From assembly GCA_009363875.1 (NCBI GenBank), contig CM018694.1, forward strand, positions 31,939,415 through 32,003,414: DNA of 64,000 nt, written 5' to 3'. The number at the start of each line of letters is the position of its first letter. Within the stretch, counting starts at the first letter, position 1. A program made the translations under genes and the position numbers. The stretch comes from Mikania micrantha (lineage: Eukaryota > Streptophyta > Magnoliopsida > Asterales > Asteraceae). Positions 21,241-33,247 of this stretch are shown piece by piece. The notes under the pieces were generated by a model, which had not been told where the DNA came from, searched no databases, and was given only the letters and a program-made list of their open reading frames with translations.

Positions 21241-22257
21241 TTGAAACAAATATTGTGCAATGCTCCTATCTTAACACTCCCAGAAGGCAATGATGACTTC
21301 GTAGTGTATTGTGACGCCTCCCATCAGGGACTCGGTTGTGTTTTAATGCAACAAGACAAAGTCATTGCATATGCCTCACGACAGTTGAAGATACACGAGA
21401 AGAACTACACGACACATGACTTAGAACTGAGAGCTGTTGTTTTTTCTTTAAAGATTTGGAGACACTACCTGTATGGTACCAAGTGCACAATCTACACAGA
21501 TCACAAGAGTTTACAGCACATATTTGATCAGAAGGAGCTTAACATGAGACAGAGACGTTGGGTTGAGCTCCTGAACGATTACGATTGTGTGATCAAATAC
21601 CATCCGGGCAAAGGAAATGTTGTCGCATATGCTTTGAGTCGAAAGGAAAGAGTCAAACCCTTACGTGTTTGAGCAATGAAAATGACCGTGCAAACAAGTT
21701 TGAAAGATCAAATCCTACAAGCACAACAAGAAGCAGTGGTAAGAGATAATTTAAAACGCGAGCTCAATTGTGGAGCCGAGAAGCATTTCAAGACAAAACA
21801 AGATGGAGTTATCTATTATATGGATCATGTTTGGATCCCGGCAGTAGATGAACTTCGAACACTTATACTTGACGAGGCACACAAGACACGTTACTCTGTT
21901 CATCCTGGTGCCGATAAGATGTACCAAGATCTTAGGTCATTTTATTGGTGGTCGGGGATGAAGAAATATGTTGCCATTTATGTTGGAAAATGCATCACAT
22001 GTGCCAAAGTCAAAGCTGAACACCAGAAACCTTCGGGTTTGCTGGAACAACCGGAGATACCACTACGGAAGTGGGAACAAATAGCTATGGATTTCATTAC
22101 CAAGCTACCCCGTACTTCCAGCGGATACGATTCTATTTGGGTCATTATTGATAGATTGACCAAGTCCGCACACTTCTTGCCGATCAGAGAAACTTACAAG
22201 ATGGAAAAGCTAGCAAGACTCTATGTTGATGAAATAATAGTTCGGCACTGTGTGTGA
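21241..22257 (+). pseudogene. Element A RNase H and integrase N-terminal half
   Basis: RNase H words VYCDASHQGLG, DLELRAVVF, YTDHKSL and VVAYALSR (Tyr where the catalytic Asp of ADALSR belongs, a missing key residue). A CGA to TGA stop at 21670-21672 precedes the integrase zinc region (HKTRYSVHPGADKMY, CITCAKVKAEH) and the first catalytic Asp in MDFITKLPR. A one-base insertion near 22250 (VRHCV) shifts the frame before the second catalytic Asp. Confidence 0.87.
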
Positions 22258-23131
22258 CCTTGTCTATTATTTCTGACCGGGACAGTCGATTCATATCGCG
22301 GTTCTGGCAATCAATACAACAATACTTAGGGACAAGTGTAAACTTGAGCACCGCTTATCATCCACAAACGGATGGACAAAGTGAGCGAACTATACAAAAC
22401 CTAGAGGATATGTTGAGGACATGCATCCTAAACTTCGGGGGAAGTTGGGATACACACTTACCACTCACTGAGTTCTCCTACAATAATAGCTACCACAGCA
22501 GCATTGGATGTGCTCCGTTTGAAGCACTATATGGTAGAAAATGTCGGTCTCCAATTTGTTGGACCGAAGTGGGAGACAACAGAATCACTGGGCCTGAACT
22601 TATTCAGGAAACTACTGATAAGATAGCCAAGATACAACAGAGACTACAAGCAACACGTAGCCGCCAAAAGAGTTACGCAGACAAACGGCGCAAGCCTTTG
22701 GAATTCGATGTGGGTGACCGAGTTATGTTGAAAGTGTCCCCATGGAAAGGCGTAGTTTGTTTTGGGGCTAAAGGCAAACTAGCACCAAGGTATGTCGGAC
22801 TGTTTGAGATAACTCAACGCATAGGTCCTGTGGCATCAGACTCAAACTCTCTGAGGAACTTAGCGGAGTACATGATGTGTTTCACGTATCAAATCTCAAG
22901 AGATGTCTCGCTGATGAGTCATTAATCATACCATTGGAGGAAATACAAGTTGACGAGCAATTACATTTCATAAAAGAACCTGTAGAGATTATGGAAGGTG
23001 AAGTCAAGAGACTGAAACGAAGCCGTATCCCTATTGTAAAGGTTCGATGGAACTCCAAGCGTGGACCAGAATTTACCTAGGAGCGCGAGGACGACATGAA
23101 GACAAAGTATCCCCACCTGTTCGAGAATTAG
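22254..23131 (+). pseudogene. Element A integrase C-terminal half and chromodomain-like tail
   Basis: ISDRDSRFISRFW carries the second Asp and HPQTDGQSERTIQ the catalytic Glu of the DDE triad. SYNNSYHSSIG, KSYADKRRKP and the GPY/F region (YVGLF, altered) follow. A frameshift near 22835 moves to another frame (22877-23080) that carries LKRCLADES and the tail IPIVKVRWNSKRGPEF. Stops include TAG at 23078-23080 where G has Trp. The original terminator is TAG 23129-23131. Chromodomain tails guide Tekay-type integration to heterochromatin (known for chromoviruses). Confidence 0.86.
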
Positions 23132-23172
23132 AGCCCGACATTGATGCTTAAATTTCAGGACGAAATTTCTTT

Positions 23173-23184
23173 AACAAGGGGAGA
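23173..23184 (+). other. Polypurine tract of element A
   Basis: AACAAGGGGAGA, followed by C and the 3' LTR start TGTGATATCC at 23186. Confidence 0.85.
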
Positions 23185-24420
23185 CTGTGATATCCAGTAC
23201 CAGATCGTCCGGCAAGTCCGTACGGTATGTGTACTTTCACTATTTACCATGTTTAAATACATGTTTGAGAACAGTGTTTGTATTAACAGAATTCAAAATA
23301 CAAGAAACAGTTGTACGTATTTATGTGTAAACTTAAATACCGTATGTACAACACTCATTATAAACAATAGTTGTTGGTATTTAGGTGAAAACCTAAGTCC
23401 AGATAATTCAACGAAACAAGAGAAACAACAATGTTCAAGTAAATAACAAGAACAAGTCGGTTGCGATCTGATATCCATAGATGACAGGAATCAGATGGCC
23501 GACAAATCAGTACAAAAACAATGTGAAAACAGGATGTTTAGTTGAGTCCGTTACTGAGGAAATACAATTCAAAACACAATTGCAGTGTTATTTCAGAATA
23601 GCAAACTGACAGTGTGTTTGCGTGGGTACCGATTCACACAAACATATCTGTGAGTTTAACGTTCTGAAATGATGACTGGAAAGTAGAAAACAAGAATCAG
23701 AAAGAAAAACCATAGTCGTGTTCGTTCGGGTGACGATTCGAACGAATACACGCGATGGTGACGCGTTCTGACGAAACGAAAACGAATTACGACACGAACG
23801 ATAATAAATTAAGAAAATAAAATATTTTATATTTTACAATTTTGAAACTCATAAAAAAAATAAATAAAAAGGGATTTTTTTATTTAAAATAAGTAAAATA
23901 CGCGTTACGTTCCAGAAACGCAACGAAAACGCGAACCGAGCAACCGAAATGAACCCAAATACCCTCGGGGTATTTAAAGCCTAAAATGAGGCATTTCTTT
24001 CATTTCCACCATTTCCATTCTCTCTCTAACTTCCATTTCCGGAATTACTCTTTCACCACCATTTTCAAACTTGAAAACCCCATAACTCTCTCATTTCTCA
24101 ACGAAATTGAGTGATTCTTGGACCTACACGAAGCTCTTGAAGTCCTCTAATAAGAATTACAGAAGATCCGAACATTTGTCCACTGAAAATCGAGGTATGG
24201 TGCCATGAAAATTACGGAAATTAGGGTTTTCTTAAGCCTTGTTAGACCCACCCATTTAACCGGTCTAAAAACAATGTGTACTCGACCCTAAACCTTCCTT
24301 TCAACAACACAAAGGTTTGTACAAGACATGAGAAGGATGGGGGAGCCCTGAAATAAGCCGAAATCTTATCAGGCCGATGGTGATGATGAACGAGTTGCAA
24401 GTTCGCGAGATTTATGGAAT

Positions 24421-24870
24421 AGCCGGACCAACATAGCAACGAACTTCCTTGGCCGCATCACCACCGAACCTGTACAAGTGGTAGCCGAATCCTGGGAGGA
24501 CCAAAGGCTACCTTGGCCGAACCATCCAGGGACAAACCTGCATGCTCCCACGTACGAACCTACCCTAAGCAGAACCCCTCCTGCGCCTTGGCCGAACCCT
24601 CACCATTCACGAACCATGCTACCCACAAACCTCCTGTCAACCGCTGAACCTCATGCAAGGGGTGAATCTGTCAAACCTGTTGCACGACTGGCGAGCCATT
24701 GGGACCGAACCCTAGCCGAACCAATAGTGAGACACCGAACCTGCTACTGTTAGGAACCCAGAGGAGCAGCGACCCTCCCGGTCCTACGAACCATCTTTAG
24801 CCAAACCCTACATGGGTGCCGAACCCATCCTGCTCAGCGAACCCTTGTGTCTGAATCACTAGCCGAACCT
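24421..24870 (+). repeat. CCGAACC array, element A 3' LTR
   Basis: Same array as 2391-2818 with point changes (for example GCCGGACC, ACGAACTT). GGCCCA words follow to about 25170. Confidence 0.75.
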
Positions 24871-25289
24871 ACGAACATGGGAAACAACAGGTTCGCTAGA
24901 AGGAGAACCATTATTGATCGATTAAGGTTTAAGTGTGTGACCATGTGGAGTATACAAGCCCAACAATTCAATTGATCGAAAGAAAATCAACCGGCCCAAA
25001 CATTTAGCAGCCCACACTATATCAGTTGGCCCATGTAAATCCTTGAGCATGAGACCAACCGTTCAGCTCTATACATACACATAGTTTCGGCCCAATTAGA
25101 TTTTCTTGACCCAGGGCCATGTGTCGGTACACATCACTTATACTCGGTTCAAAGCCCACTCATTCGGCTCATGGAAATGTGATTTAGTCAACATGTTTTT
25201 TTTGAACAAAGGTGATGATCGTTGAGTTAAAACAATTGATGAAACATAAATCACTAAATCTCTACAAGAGTAAGTTAAAGGTAAGAAGA

Positions 25290-25449
25290 ATCTATTTACT
25301 CGTCTAGATAATATTTTTCCCTGTTCACTAATAAATCGACTAATTAAACTCATGTTTTTATAATCAATTCGATCCCCCGATTGGATCAGGGGCAAACGCT
25401 TACGAAAAGATCACCTGGATTTAAGAAAAGTTCGCTTGGATTTATCCAT
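25290..25449 (-). pseudogene. rps18: Plastid rps18 fragment (5' part)
   Basis: Starts at ATG 25449-25447 (MDKSKRTF) and runs to the left junction after ISEQGKILSRRVNR, about half of a protein that is usually near 100 residues. S18 is a small-subunit plastid ribosomal protein. A TGA follows LKSR, where plastid genes have an Arg codon, consistent with CGA to TGA decay in the nucleus. Beyond the junction the frame runs into LTR sequence and is meaningless. Confidence 0.88.
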
Positions 25450-25634
25450 GGTTTGGTTAGTTTATTTCTTATCCCTAAAATCCTATTTCAGCCGGATCTC
25501 TAATTAGAATAAATAAATAGGATTTGGTTTGTTTATAATTATCTTTAACTATGTTAAATATGTTATATATATATAATGTCATTTTTCCCTTTCCTTGTAA
25601 GATGTAAGATAAGGGCGCAAGTGCTCGCTTCAAT

Positions 25635-25797
25635 ATATTTCTTTATCTCCTCGTGAATCGTATGTTTGTAACAATACGGACAGAATTTTAGTAACTCCAA
25701 TCGATTAGGCGTATTATGCCGGTTCTTTTGAGTAATATATCTGGAAATTCCCGTTGATTCCTTATTAACACCGTTTCGAACACAAGCGGTACATTGA
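25635..25797 (-). pseudogene. rpl33: Plastid rpl33 fragment (3' part)
   Basis: Reads CTACVRNGVNKES, then ISRYITQKNRHNTPNRLEL and KFCPYCYKHTIHEEIKK, the Cys-rich C-terminal two thirds of plastid ribosomal protein L33. The N-terminus is cut by the right junction. The codon at the expected terminator is TAT, so the stop seems lost. Upstream of rps18 on the same strand, as in plastomes. Confidence 0.85.
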
Positions 25798-26555
25798 GGA
25801 TCGAGTCTTTAGTATAAACTATAATTATACACAAAATTTAAACTAAATTGACTAAGTGTTAATAAAATTCCATTTCAAAAGAATTGGACCGAATGATGAC
25901 CGAGACCAAGGGGTGATGACCAAGTTAAGGTTAACACATACACGTGCACAAATCCATACGATTTATACTCATAAGTTACAAACAACGTGAAATCAATACA
26001 AGATCGTGAAAAACAACAAGTGCAATCAAGAGCGCGTGTATTCTTCGTTTAAGCTAAGTCAACCATTTCAAATACAAGGTTAGTTCATATGCCCCCTTTT
26101 CTTTAATCTTAACTGATTTTCAACTCACGGGGCTGAGAAGCATGATTACTTTTATTTATTTGAAAGTTTTGCTTAACATATTGTATATACTTTGATTTAG
26201 ATAATATTAAATTGATTATTATCGCTTATCATTGTACGCATGCTTGTATGATCATGATATGACAGGGATTCTAAGATGAATATGATAATACAATTTCATA
26301 ACTCATCAACACAATAGAATAACAATAGAATAACATAGTTGCAAGATGATATCTTACAACACTTAGTTATTCTTACAAGAACAAACAGTGAGATAATCAC
26401 AAGTGAACATGATGACAAGAAACAAAACACATGAATGATATGAAGATAACACGTCTTTATAATATCATTTAACACAAGAGTTAAGAAAGTGTCATAAGAA
26501 AAGTTCTTATAACACTTAGTTTAGAACTCGATACACATTGCAGAGTAACATAGAG

Positions 26556-26905
26556 TAACTATTATCCACCACCTGAGTCGATTAAGGGTAGTAAGACCAG
26601 TTCTTACCACGGCTTAGTGACAACATGGTGACTATATGGAACAATTATCATCCACCACCTGAGTCGATTAAGGGTAGTAAGACCAGTTCTTGCCACGGCT
26701 TAGTGACAACATGGTGACTATATGGAACAATTATCATCCAACACCTGAGTCGATTAAAGGTAGTAAGACTAGTTCTTACCACAGCTTAGTGACAACATGG
26801 TGACTATATGGAACAACTATCATCCACCACCTGAGTCGACTATGTGTAGTAAGACTAGTTCTTGGCACAGCTTAGTGACAACATGGTGACTATATGGAAC
26901 AACTA
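26556..26905 (+). repeat. 86-bp tandem repeat, element A 3' LTR
   Basis: Four copies of the unit described at 3995-4308. This is the uninterrupted version of the array split by element B and shows the original CACAG target. Confidence 0.85.
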
Positions 26906-27988
26906 GAATGATAATCATGATAATGTAACTTCATTATAACAACATCATTCACACATCAGTTAACATAAAGTAATAAGACCAGTTCTTATTTAACTTTGTT
27001 AATAACAATGAGAACACACAACGTGGTAGACATAAATCGGATGCATTGTAATCTGATTACATGAGGATTACAATGGATTCCTTTTAGGCTTTATGCGCTA
27101 CAAGTTGAGAAAAAATATCAATTGGTTAACTAACACTTTAAATATTTAAAAGTGATTAACAGTTAACCCCACAAGTAGTAGAATAATACAAGGAGCAGAT
27201 TAAATAAATCCAATATGCTTAATAAACGGTTATCAATACTTCAGTTTGATAACTAAAACCCTATTATTATATTATTCTAAACATGATATAACAGGTGATC
27301 AGCAAACGAGATGAACAGGTGAAATGGAAATGGATATTGATAGTTGTATTGCAAGTAGTGTGGAGTTCTAGTAGTTATGTGGTGGGATGTTGGCTGGAGC
27401 TTGGTTCCTCTACATATGCCCTATATATAAGCATAACTACTAGGATGATATATTATTTGTGAATATAACTATTGAGAAGCCATTGGGTGAACGGGTGAAT
27501 CAAACAACATACAAGTAACTGAAATGACATTGTGATTGTGCATGTGAACAAAACAAAGTTTTCAATTATCATTCTTATGAACTCACCAACCTAGTGTTGA
27601 CTTTGTTTAAATGCATGTTTTCTCAGGTGACGAACAGGTTTAATCACCAGGATTACAGGGACTTAGCTAGTGGACTTTAAGAAGGCCTAGCTACTTTTGT
27701 GTTGCATACTTTTGGATGACAAAACTATGAATCATCTTTTGTATATCTTGTAAAGATACAAGATATGAAATCATTGATTCTTTTGATTAGATTTACTTAG
27801 TTAAATTATGAGGAAACAATATAATTTAACTTTGTAATTCTATTGAATTGTCATGTTAGCATTTCTCATTTGATTATCATGTGCTATGTAAACAATCTGA
27901 TCATTTCGATTATCACAACGATATCACGCCCCGGGAACCTTTCCCCCGACGGGAAAGCCGATCCAGCCCGCCGGCTCGGGGTGTAACA

Positions 27989-28768
27989 ATCCCTAATAAA
28001 TAGTTTTAATTACTTTTTATTATTTTGAAATGTTGCAAAAATATTTATTATAAAACATTTATTTTATTACCCCGTTGGAGCGCGTAACTTACGTTTATAT
28101 TCGTAAAGATCTTGATCTTTATTAACACAATGTTCGAATTGTATCCCAACTTGATTTATAATTTTATGGAATATCATTTCAGAGTTATTAATCCTAACAG
28201 ATGTACTCGTGTGAATCGTCACTCACTCGAACACATTATTATGTTAACCTTTCTGAAATAATATTCACATTTTAAATTGATATTCGTGTCCTCACCAACA
28301 TTTAATGTTTTATTATAGCCATTATATTAATTTATTTATTCAAATCCAACATTTAAGAATTCCCCTCACTAAATCAAATCACCGACACATCCATGATAAA
28401 CCGAAGTAAGTTTATGTATAGGGCATACATAGAAGTCGGTCCCAATCTTTTTAGCCGCCAGCCCACCACCACTTCGATAAACCATGACCTATGTCTTTGC
28501 CTATATTTATTGATAGAATATTACTCCATTACCATATTTATTCAAACTAGAATATGTCTTACATGTGTAAACATCAATAACCACTCTTAGTATGTGCTAG
28601 TTATATTACAACTACAAATTCCCGGTAGTTAACGCGTTTCAGTTACATGTTCTCAATAATGAAAATCACAGTTTAAAACCCAATGAAAAGTTATATAACC
28701 TCAATAGCATATTATGTTCTACCATCATTACAATCTCTACAATACTACCGGAAAACAGTGAGGTTACG
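27989..28768 (-). repeat. Element H LTR, right part (U3)
   Basis: Begins with the second ATCCC of A's target duplication. In minus direction it starts near 28768 with (C)GTAACCTCACTG, where one T of the TG terminus appears mutated. It contains U3 blocks shared with A (TGACGATTCAC, CTGAAATGAT and TTATTTCAGAA). The open frame 28393-28590 is not supported as a gene. Confidence 0.65.
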
Positions 28769-29019
28769 GTCTCTCCTTGTTGAGAGAATTTCATCCCAAA
28801 ATTCAACTAGAAGTAACTATGGTAAATAAATGTGTTTGAGTTTCTTGAGGTCACGGTCCATGATCTCAACTGGTTTCTCAACGTAGTGCATGGTATCGTC
28901 AATGTGGATATCATCTAACATTACCTGAAGATCCTGTTCAGCTAAACATTTCATCAAGTTCGACACATGGAAAGTAGGGTGAATATTATTGAGTTCAGGA
29001 GGAAGTTCCAGTTTGTAGG
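28769..29019 (-). pseudogene. Element H pol 3' end (integrase C-terminus) and polypurine tract
   Basis: The coding remnant 29019-28817 reads YKLELPPELNNIHPTFHVSN, then MKCLAEQ and EKPVEIMDRDLKKLK, the region after GPY/F in the integrases of A, E and G. A stop comes earlier than in those, so the chromodomain-like tail is lost. The purine tract AACAAGGAGAGAC (28781-28769) abuts the LTR. The N-terminal side is cut at 29019 by LTR D. The first residues of the long frame to 29050 belong to D. Confidence 0.75.
29015..29019. other. Presumed target site duplication GTAGG, left (element D)
   Basis: GTAGG precedes TGTCACACCC. The partner should lie beyond the right edge of the window, so it is unconfirmed. 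Confidence 0.4.
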
Positions 29020-29599
29020 TGTCACACCCTACGACACGTGCAGAATCCACTTTGCGGTGACAACTGATCTATTGAATCACGACCAAGATTAATAAAAAAA
29101 TAACCTCAACGTTTACTAAATTTCATAAGATTAAATGTAGCTTTATTGCAGATCATATCTATCTACCAAAAGAATGTACAACTAACAGATCCCAAAAATA
29201 ATGTTTACAAAATTAGAGCAGACAGGATAATTAAATAAAAGGATTAAGTGAGTTTCTAATAAATCCTAGCTTCTTTCTTGATCTTATTATATCTTAACTA
29301 GGTCGCCTTAGTTGTCCTTGTAATGTACCTATCTCTGATTACCTAAAACATGTTAAAAATATATGTCAACTAGAAGTAGTTGGTGAGATACATACGTTTG
29401 AATTTAAACAATATAAGTTCATGAATACCACCCTATATAAGAATATAATTGAATAATAAATCATTGCACAACTTGAAATGTAAATAATATAAAAGTAGTA
29501 ACATGCTGTTGTAACCCAAACTATCCTCAATTAAATTGACATGTCATCTTAGATCCAAGTCCCAAACTACGTTTGGAGTTAGGGTTAAGACTGACCAAT
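29020..29599 (-). mobile_element. Element D: partial LTR, related to solo LTR C
   Basis: Starts TGTCACACCCTACG inside H's pol. Its reverse complement aligns by eye with the end of solo LTR C (15400-15989): shared words include CTCACCAACTAC, GGACAACTAAGG, TTAGAAACTCA, ATGAAATTTAGTAA and the GTGGATTC-GCACG block. It is therefore the U5 end of a minus-strand LTR of the C group. Element E interrupts it at 29600, and the remainder lies outside the window. Confidence 0.8.
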
Positions 29600-32500
29600 T
29601 GTCACACCCCAACTAAAGGAGATTAGGGCATAACAATTGTTCTCAAATCATTTAACTATCTCGGCGGAAGCATAGTATAAATAATTCATAGCCCAAAGTA
29701 AACTAAAGCAAATAAAGTATCAACACATAACATTTGTCTAAATTGCCACGCAGGGCCAAATAAAACATTGTCTAAAGCATAAATTGTTTTCAATTAACTT
29801 CATTCTAAAAGCTACACTACGCCTCTAGAAGCTGCTCCAGTTCATCTACTCTTACCATTCAACCTGAAAGACATGCTAAAATACGTCAACTAAAAAGTTG
29901 GTGAGAACATGAGTTTAATGTTATGACTCAATAATAATAATAATACAATAAAGCATAACATGTGATAATTCAATAACAATACAACCAACCCTGTTCCATG
30001 CCCGGGCGTTTGCCTATTACAATGTTAGCCCATAACATGGTCATTCAGAATTTACTTCCCATTCCGAGACCCGTTCCTGCTCTCGGTGTAAATGTATCAT
30101 AAAGAATATATGCCACAACGGTTGACATTAACCTCAGTGGGGTTTCAACCCTATTTATATAAGGCCACCCTTTCGGGCCACTGTGCGTGGGGGATTCCCT
30201 AAGTAGTACTACCCATATACTCACCGGCTCTCCTTATGAGTTAATGGTTGCAAATTATGTTTAATGTCTAGGGGAAGCAATTACATTTGAAATGGACGTT
30301 CATTATCACATCATAAGTATAATTTTATAAACAGTTTATGGAGCATACTTTCAGTATCCCAAAACAGTAAAAAGAAAATGGATCACATGAACTCACCTGC
30401 TAGTTCTGGTGCTTGGTTATGTGGTGATTGAACAGTTCGATGGTTAATCTTGATTGGTTCACTTGCCTATTATATATTTAATCTTTTAGTAAATATTTAC
30501 GCCATAAATATTGATGTGATATTATTACTAGTTCACCTCATAAACATTGTATAATTATTTACTTTCTAATATTCAAGAGTTTAAGTGTTTAACAAATTTT
30601 AATAGGAACTTGAAATTATCTGATAAAAATTTCCTATTTCATTTTTATCAGTAAAGGGTCTGGGAGGATTGTTATACAATCATTCCCTATTATTTTAATA
30701 TTTAACTCTTGCATTAAATATTGTTTTTATATGCTTATATTCCTCAAAAATTTATAGATAATGATTCTGATTACTATAAATTTCGAAAATATTAGTATAG
30801 TCTCCTACTGGTGTTAGTAATTTCCTGTAAAATTTTCCGAATTTTTAAAGCTTGTTTACTATTTTAACTAATTTTAAACATCTTAAATACCCCTTATATG
30901 ATAATAAATATTTTTAAGTTTCTAAAACTTACGAAACTTTTTATATAGTGAAATAATCGTGTCCTAAGGCTAATGTATAAATGTTAGAATTTTCAGAGGT
31001 CGTTTACTATTAAAATGATTTTTGCCTCATTTAATATATCAAATATTAAAATAAATATTTATCAGTCACTAAAAATTACAAAATTTTTAATGAGACAGTA
31101 AAATATAATTACCATTCTGAGAAAAATATTTATTTACTATTTTGGACAGTAAATAATTAAATTCTTATTTTTATGCTAAATTAACTTATTAAATAATAAA
31201 TAATTAGGTTTAACCATTCATTTGTGGTTTTAATATTTTTCCCAGGTTTCACACATACATTAAAACTAAAATAAATTATAGTTAAAATTTTTATTTCACA
31301 GAAGTTATTTTTACCGATTTTTCCATATTCTATAGAGATTTTATAAAATTCATAACTTATTTTGTGGGTATCTATAAATACTCAAACTTTTTGGGTATTA
31401 TCCTAGCATTAATATAAGCCTATTTTATTTAATGATTCTGGCCAGAAGGTTGTTAACATGGAGTTTGGAATTTTAAGGAATTCTAAGACTTAAAAATTGG
31501 GTTTTTGGTCAAAATTACCAACATAATGTATCTATCATTATAAACCTAATCTTTTATTCAATATTTCCAGAGATTTTATTACACATAAACCTGCTCAAAT
31601 TTTCGTGATTATCATTTTAGAAGTTATAAAAAAAATCTATTTTTACATGCATGCATGCTTATATCCTAAACTTTTAGTGAGGTAAAATCATACCTTTGTG
31701 TTGAGAACTTGTGAACAACGTTTCCAAGAAGTATATGGGTTGTTAAGACATGTAGAAGGTATAGAATAGATTTAGAGTTTATTGAAGTTACAAAATGGCA
31801 GTGATCGTTCTTCAAACTCAAGAACTTACACATGCAAGGCTTGCATGTGTAGGCATGATTCAAAATACTCATCCCCATGGATTTTAAAAGGATTATCATT
31901 AAATTAAAAGTCGATTCTTTGGATATGTAAGGGTTAGTATAACAAATGAAATGATTTTTGTTTAAGAAACTTGAACTTTCACACATGCATGTACATGCAT
32001 GTTTGTTTTTCGCATCATAGAAGTTCTTAGCCATCATATTCACGGTATAGAATGTATAGAAAATGGGTCTAGGGTTGTTCTTGAGTTGTAGGAAGAAAGG
32101 AGAAGATAGGACATGATTTTTCGAGTATTAGAGACTCATTGGCTAACCTTTGTGTCGATGCAACCCTTGGACTCGAGTTGGCCTTGTGTTGTGACCTCCA
32201 AACCGTCGCAAAGCTTGAGGAAGAGAGGCTGAAATCGTGGAGCTCTTAAGGAGGAAATGAGAGTGTTTTCTTGAGTTGAGAGAAACAAAATGAGAAGTGG
32301 TGATGTGTGTGTGTGTTTGGCCAAATAAAGAAGGGAAGAGAGAGAGAGATGAGGGGCGGTGGTGGTGTAAGAAAAGAGAGGAAGAAGGTTGGTCAAATAG
32401 AGAGGTGGATTAAAAGTTTTGTCCTACTTGATTGTTTGAATGTGTGTGTGTGTGTCGAGCAAAAAGAGAGAGATGTATGTGTATAAATGATGTTGATGTG

Positions 32501-33198
32501 TGTGGAAAAGAGTAGAGAGTATTGGTATTGGTGGTGATAGGAGGTGTGATAAGATTGTTTGAAAATAATATATATGTATGTATAACCGTGTGTATATACC
32601 GAATATATGTATATATGTGTGTCGTGATATACCCATGCATGTGTAAAGATAGTAATATATATGTATATATTGTAGGGTTTAATTTTTATGCATGCATGTA
32701 TATAAAAAATCAAAATGTGTACAATTTATATATATACACGTATTATTATGGTTTGTGTATATATATATATATAGATATATATATATATATAGATATATAT
32801 ATATATATATGTAATGCAAAGAGTGATGTTTAATAAATGTTGTCATGCAAACATAATATGATCTTTATTAATTTTAGTGAGCACTAATATTTATACATAA
32901 ATATACATGTGTATCCATGGTTTCATCTTTGTGTTATAAGGTATAGTCTTATAATATCTTGATAATGTTTTGCCCATTTGGATGTCTTAAACATTTGTAA
33001 ATATACGAATTTCTTATAACTCTTGAATTATTAACATGAACAATTTACTATACATGCTTCAAATCTTTATGGCATATGAACTTAATTGTACTCAACTAAT
33101 GACACTTTTCTCTACATAATGTTTCATATATGTGTATGCTAAAAGAAACTACATTGTAATTAGGGTTTTAATATAAACCTGATTCGTGTGTTGTCACA
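29600..33198 (-). repeat. Element E 3' LTR (3599 bp)
   Basis: Matches 39177-41277 plus 63707-64000 as far as visible. It contains hairpin CCGAGA/TCTCGG near 30065-30090, a donor-like AAG|GTATGA at 31694/31693, CT-rich leader sequence at 32270-32400 and a TA-repeat at 32754-32812. Open frames at 31666-32043 and 32136-32833 (both strands) are low-complexity or unsupported. Confidence 0.9.
32754..32812. repeat. (TA)n microsatellite in element E LTR
   Basis: Nearly pure TA dinucleotides with two GATA interruptions. It lies upstream, in sense direction, of the CT-rich leader, where a TATA region would be expected, so it may be part of the U3 promoter. The counterpart in the other LTR is outside the window. 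Confidence 0.8.
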
Positions 33199-33211
33199 GT
33201 CTCCCCAACTT
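33199..33211 (-). other. Polypurine tract of element E
   Basis: Sense AAGTTGGGGAGAC directly before LTR start TGTGACAACAC. Confidence 0.82.
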
Positions 33212-33247
33212 ATAGAAATTTCGTCCTCGAAATTTGATTTGTCGTAG

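Larger units (their letters stand above)
25290..25797 (-). other. Nuclear plastid DNA insert (NUPT): rpl33 3' part, spacer, rps18 5' part
   Basis: About 508 bp absent from the 5' LTR, where the site reads straight through (near 3228-3240). In minus direction it reads the C-terminal part of plastid ribosomal protein L33, an AT-rich spacer and the N-terminal part of S18, the order of the plastid rpl33-rps18 unit. Junctions fall in TTAAGAA/GTAAGAAGAA on the left and ATTGAGG on the right, with a few bases of LTR lost and short microhomology, as expected of end joining. Both gene pieces are truncated and mutated. Confidence 0.9.
1170..27988 (+). mobile_element. Element A: full-length Ty3/gypsy chromovirus, dead, with nested B and C
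   Basis: Complete plus-strand LTR retrotransposon of the Tekay/Del type. The 5' LTR is 1170-4308 plus 17256-18378, split by B. The PBS is 18382-18395, gag-pol 18543-23131, PPT 23173-23184 and 3' LTR 23186-27988. Ends are TGTGATATCC...GGTGTGACA/GGTGTAACA with TSD ATCCC. The internal region is about 4.8 kb. Its protein is closely related to that of G at 52175-56821, so A and G are sister subfamilies. At least ten stops and frameshifts make it non-functional. The two LTRs show visible point differences throughout, so it is clearly older than F and G. Confidence 0.92.
23186..27988 (+). repeat. Element A 3' LTR (4803 bp, with plastid insert)
   Basis: Uninterrupted by other elements but longer than the 5' copy by the plastid fragment at about 25290-25797; without it both LTRs are near 4.3 kb. 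It contains TATTTAAA at 23971, donor-like GAG|GTATGG at 24194/24195, CCGAACC and GGCCCA clusters, stem-loops and the 86-bp array, and ends GGTGTAACA. The stem AATAAGA-CCAGT-TCTTATT at about 26972-26990 is perfect here and has wobble changes in the 5' copy. Confidence 0.92.

Noticed and set aside
25138..25395. 85-codon frame resembling ribosomal protein S18
   Set aside because: Only part of it is plastid rps18; the C-terminal part is LTR sequence across the insertion junction. Annotated as a plastid fragment instead.
32393..32833. Frames of about 70-106 codons on both strands rich in Tyr, Ile and His/Thr
   Set aside because: Encoded by TA- and TG-repeat sequence of E's LTR.
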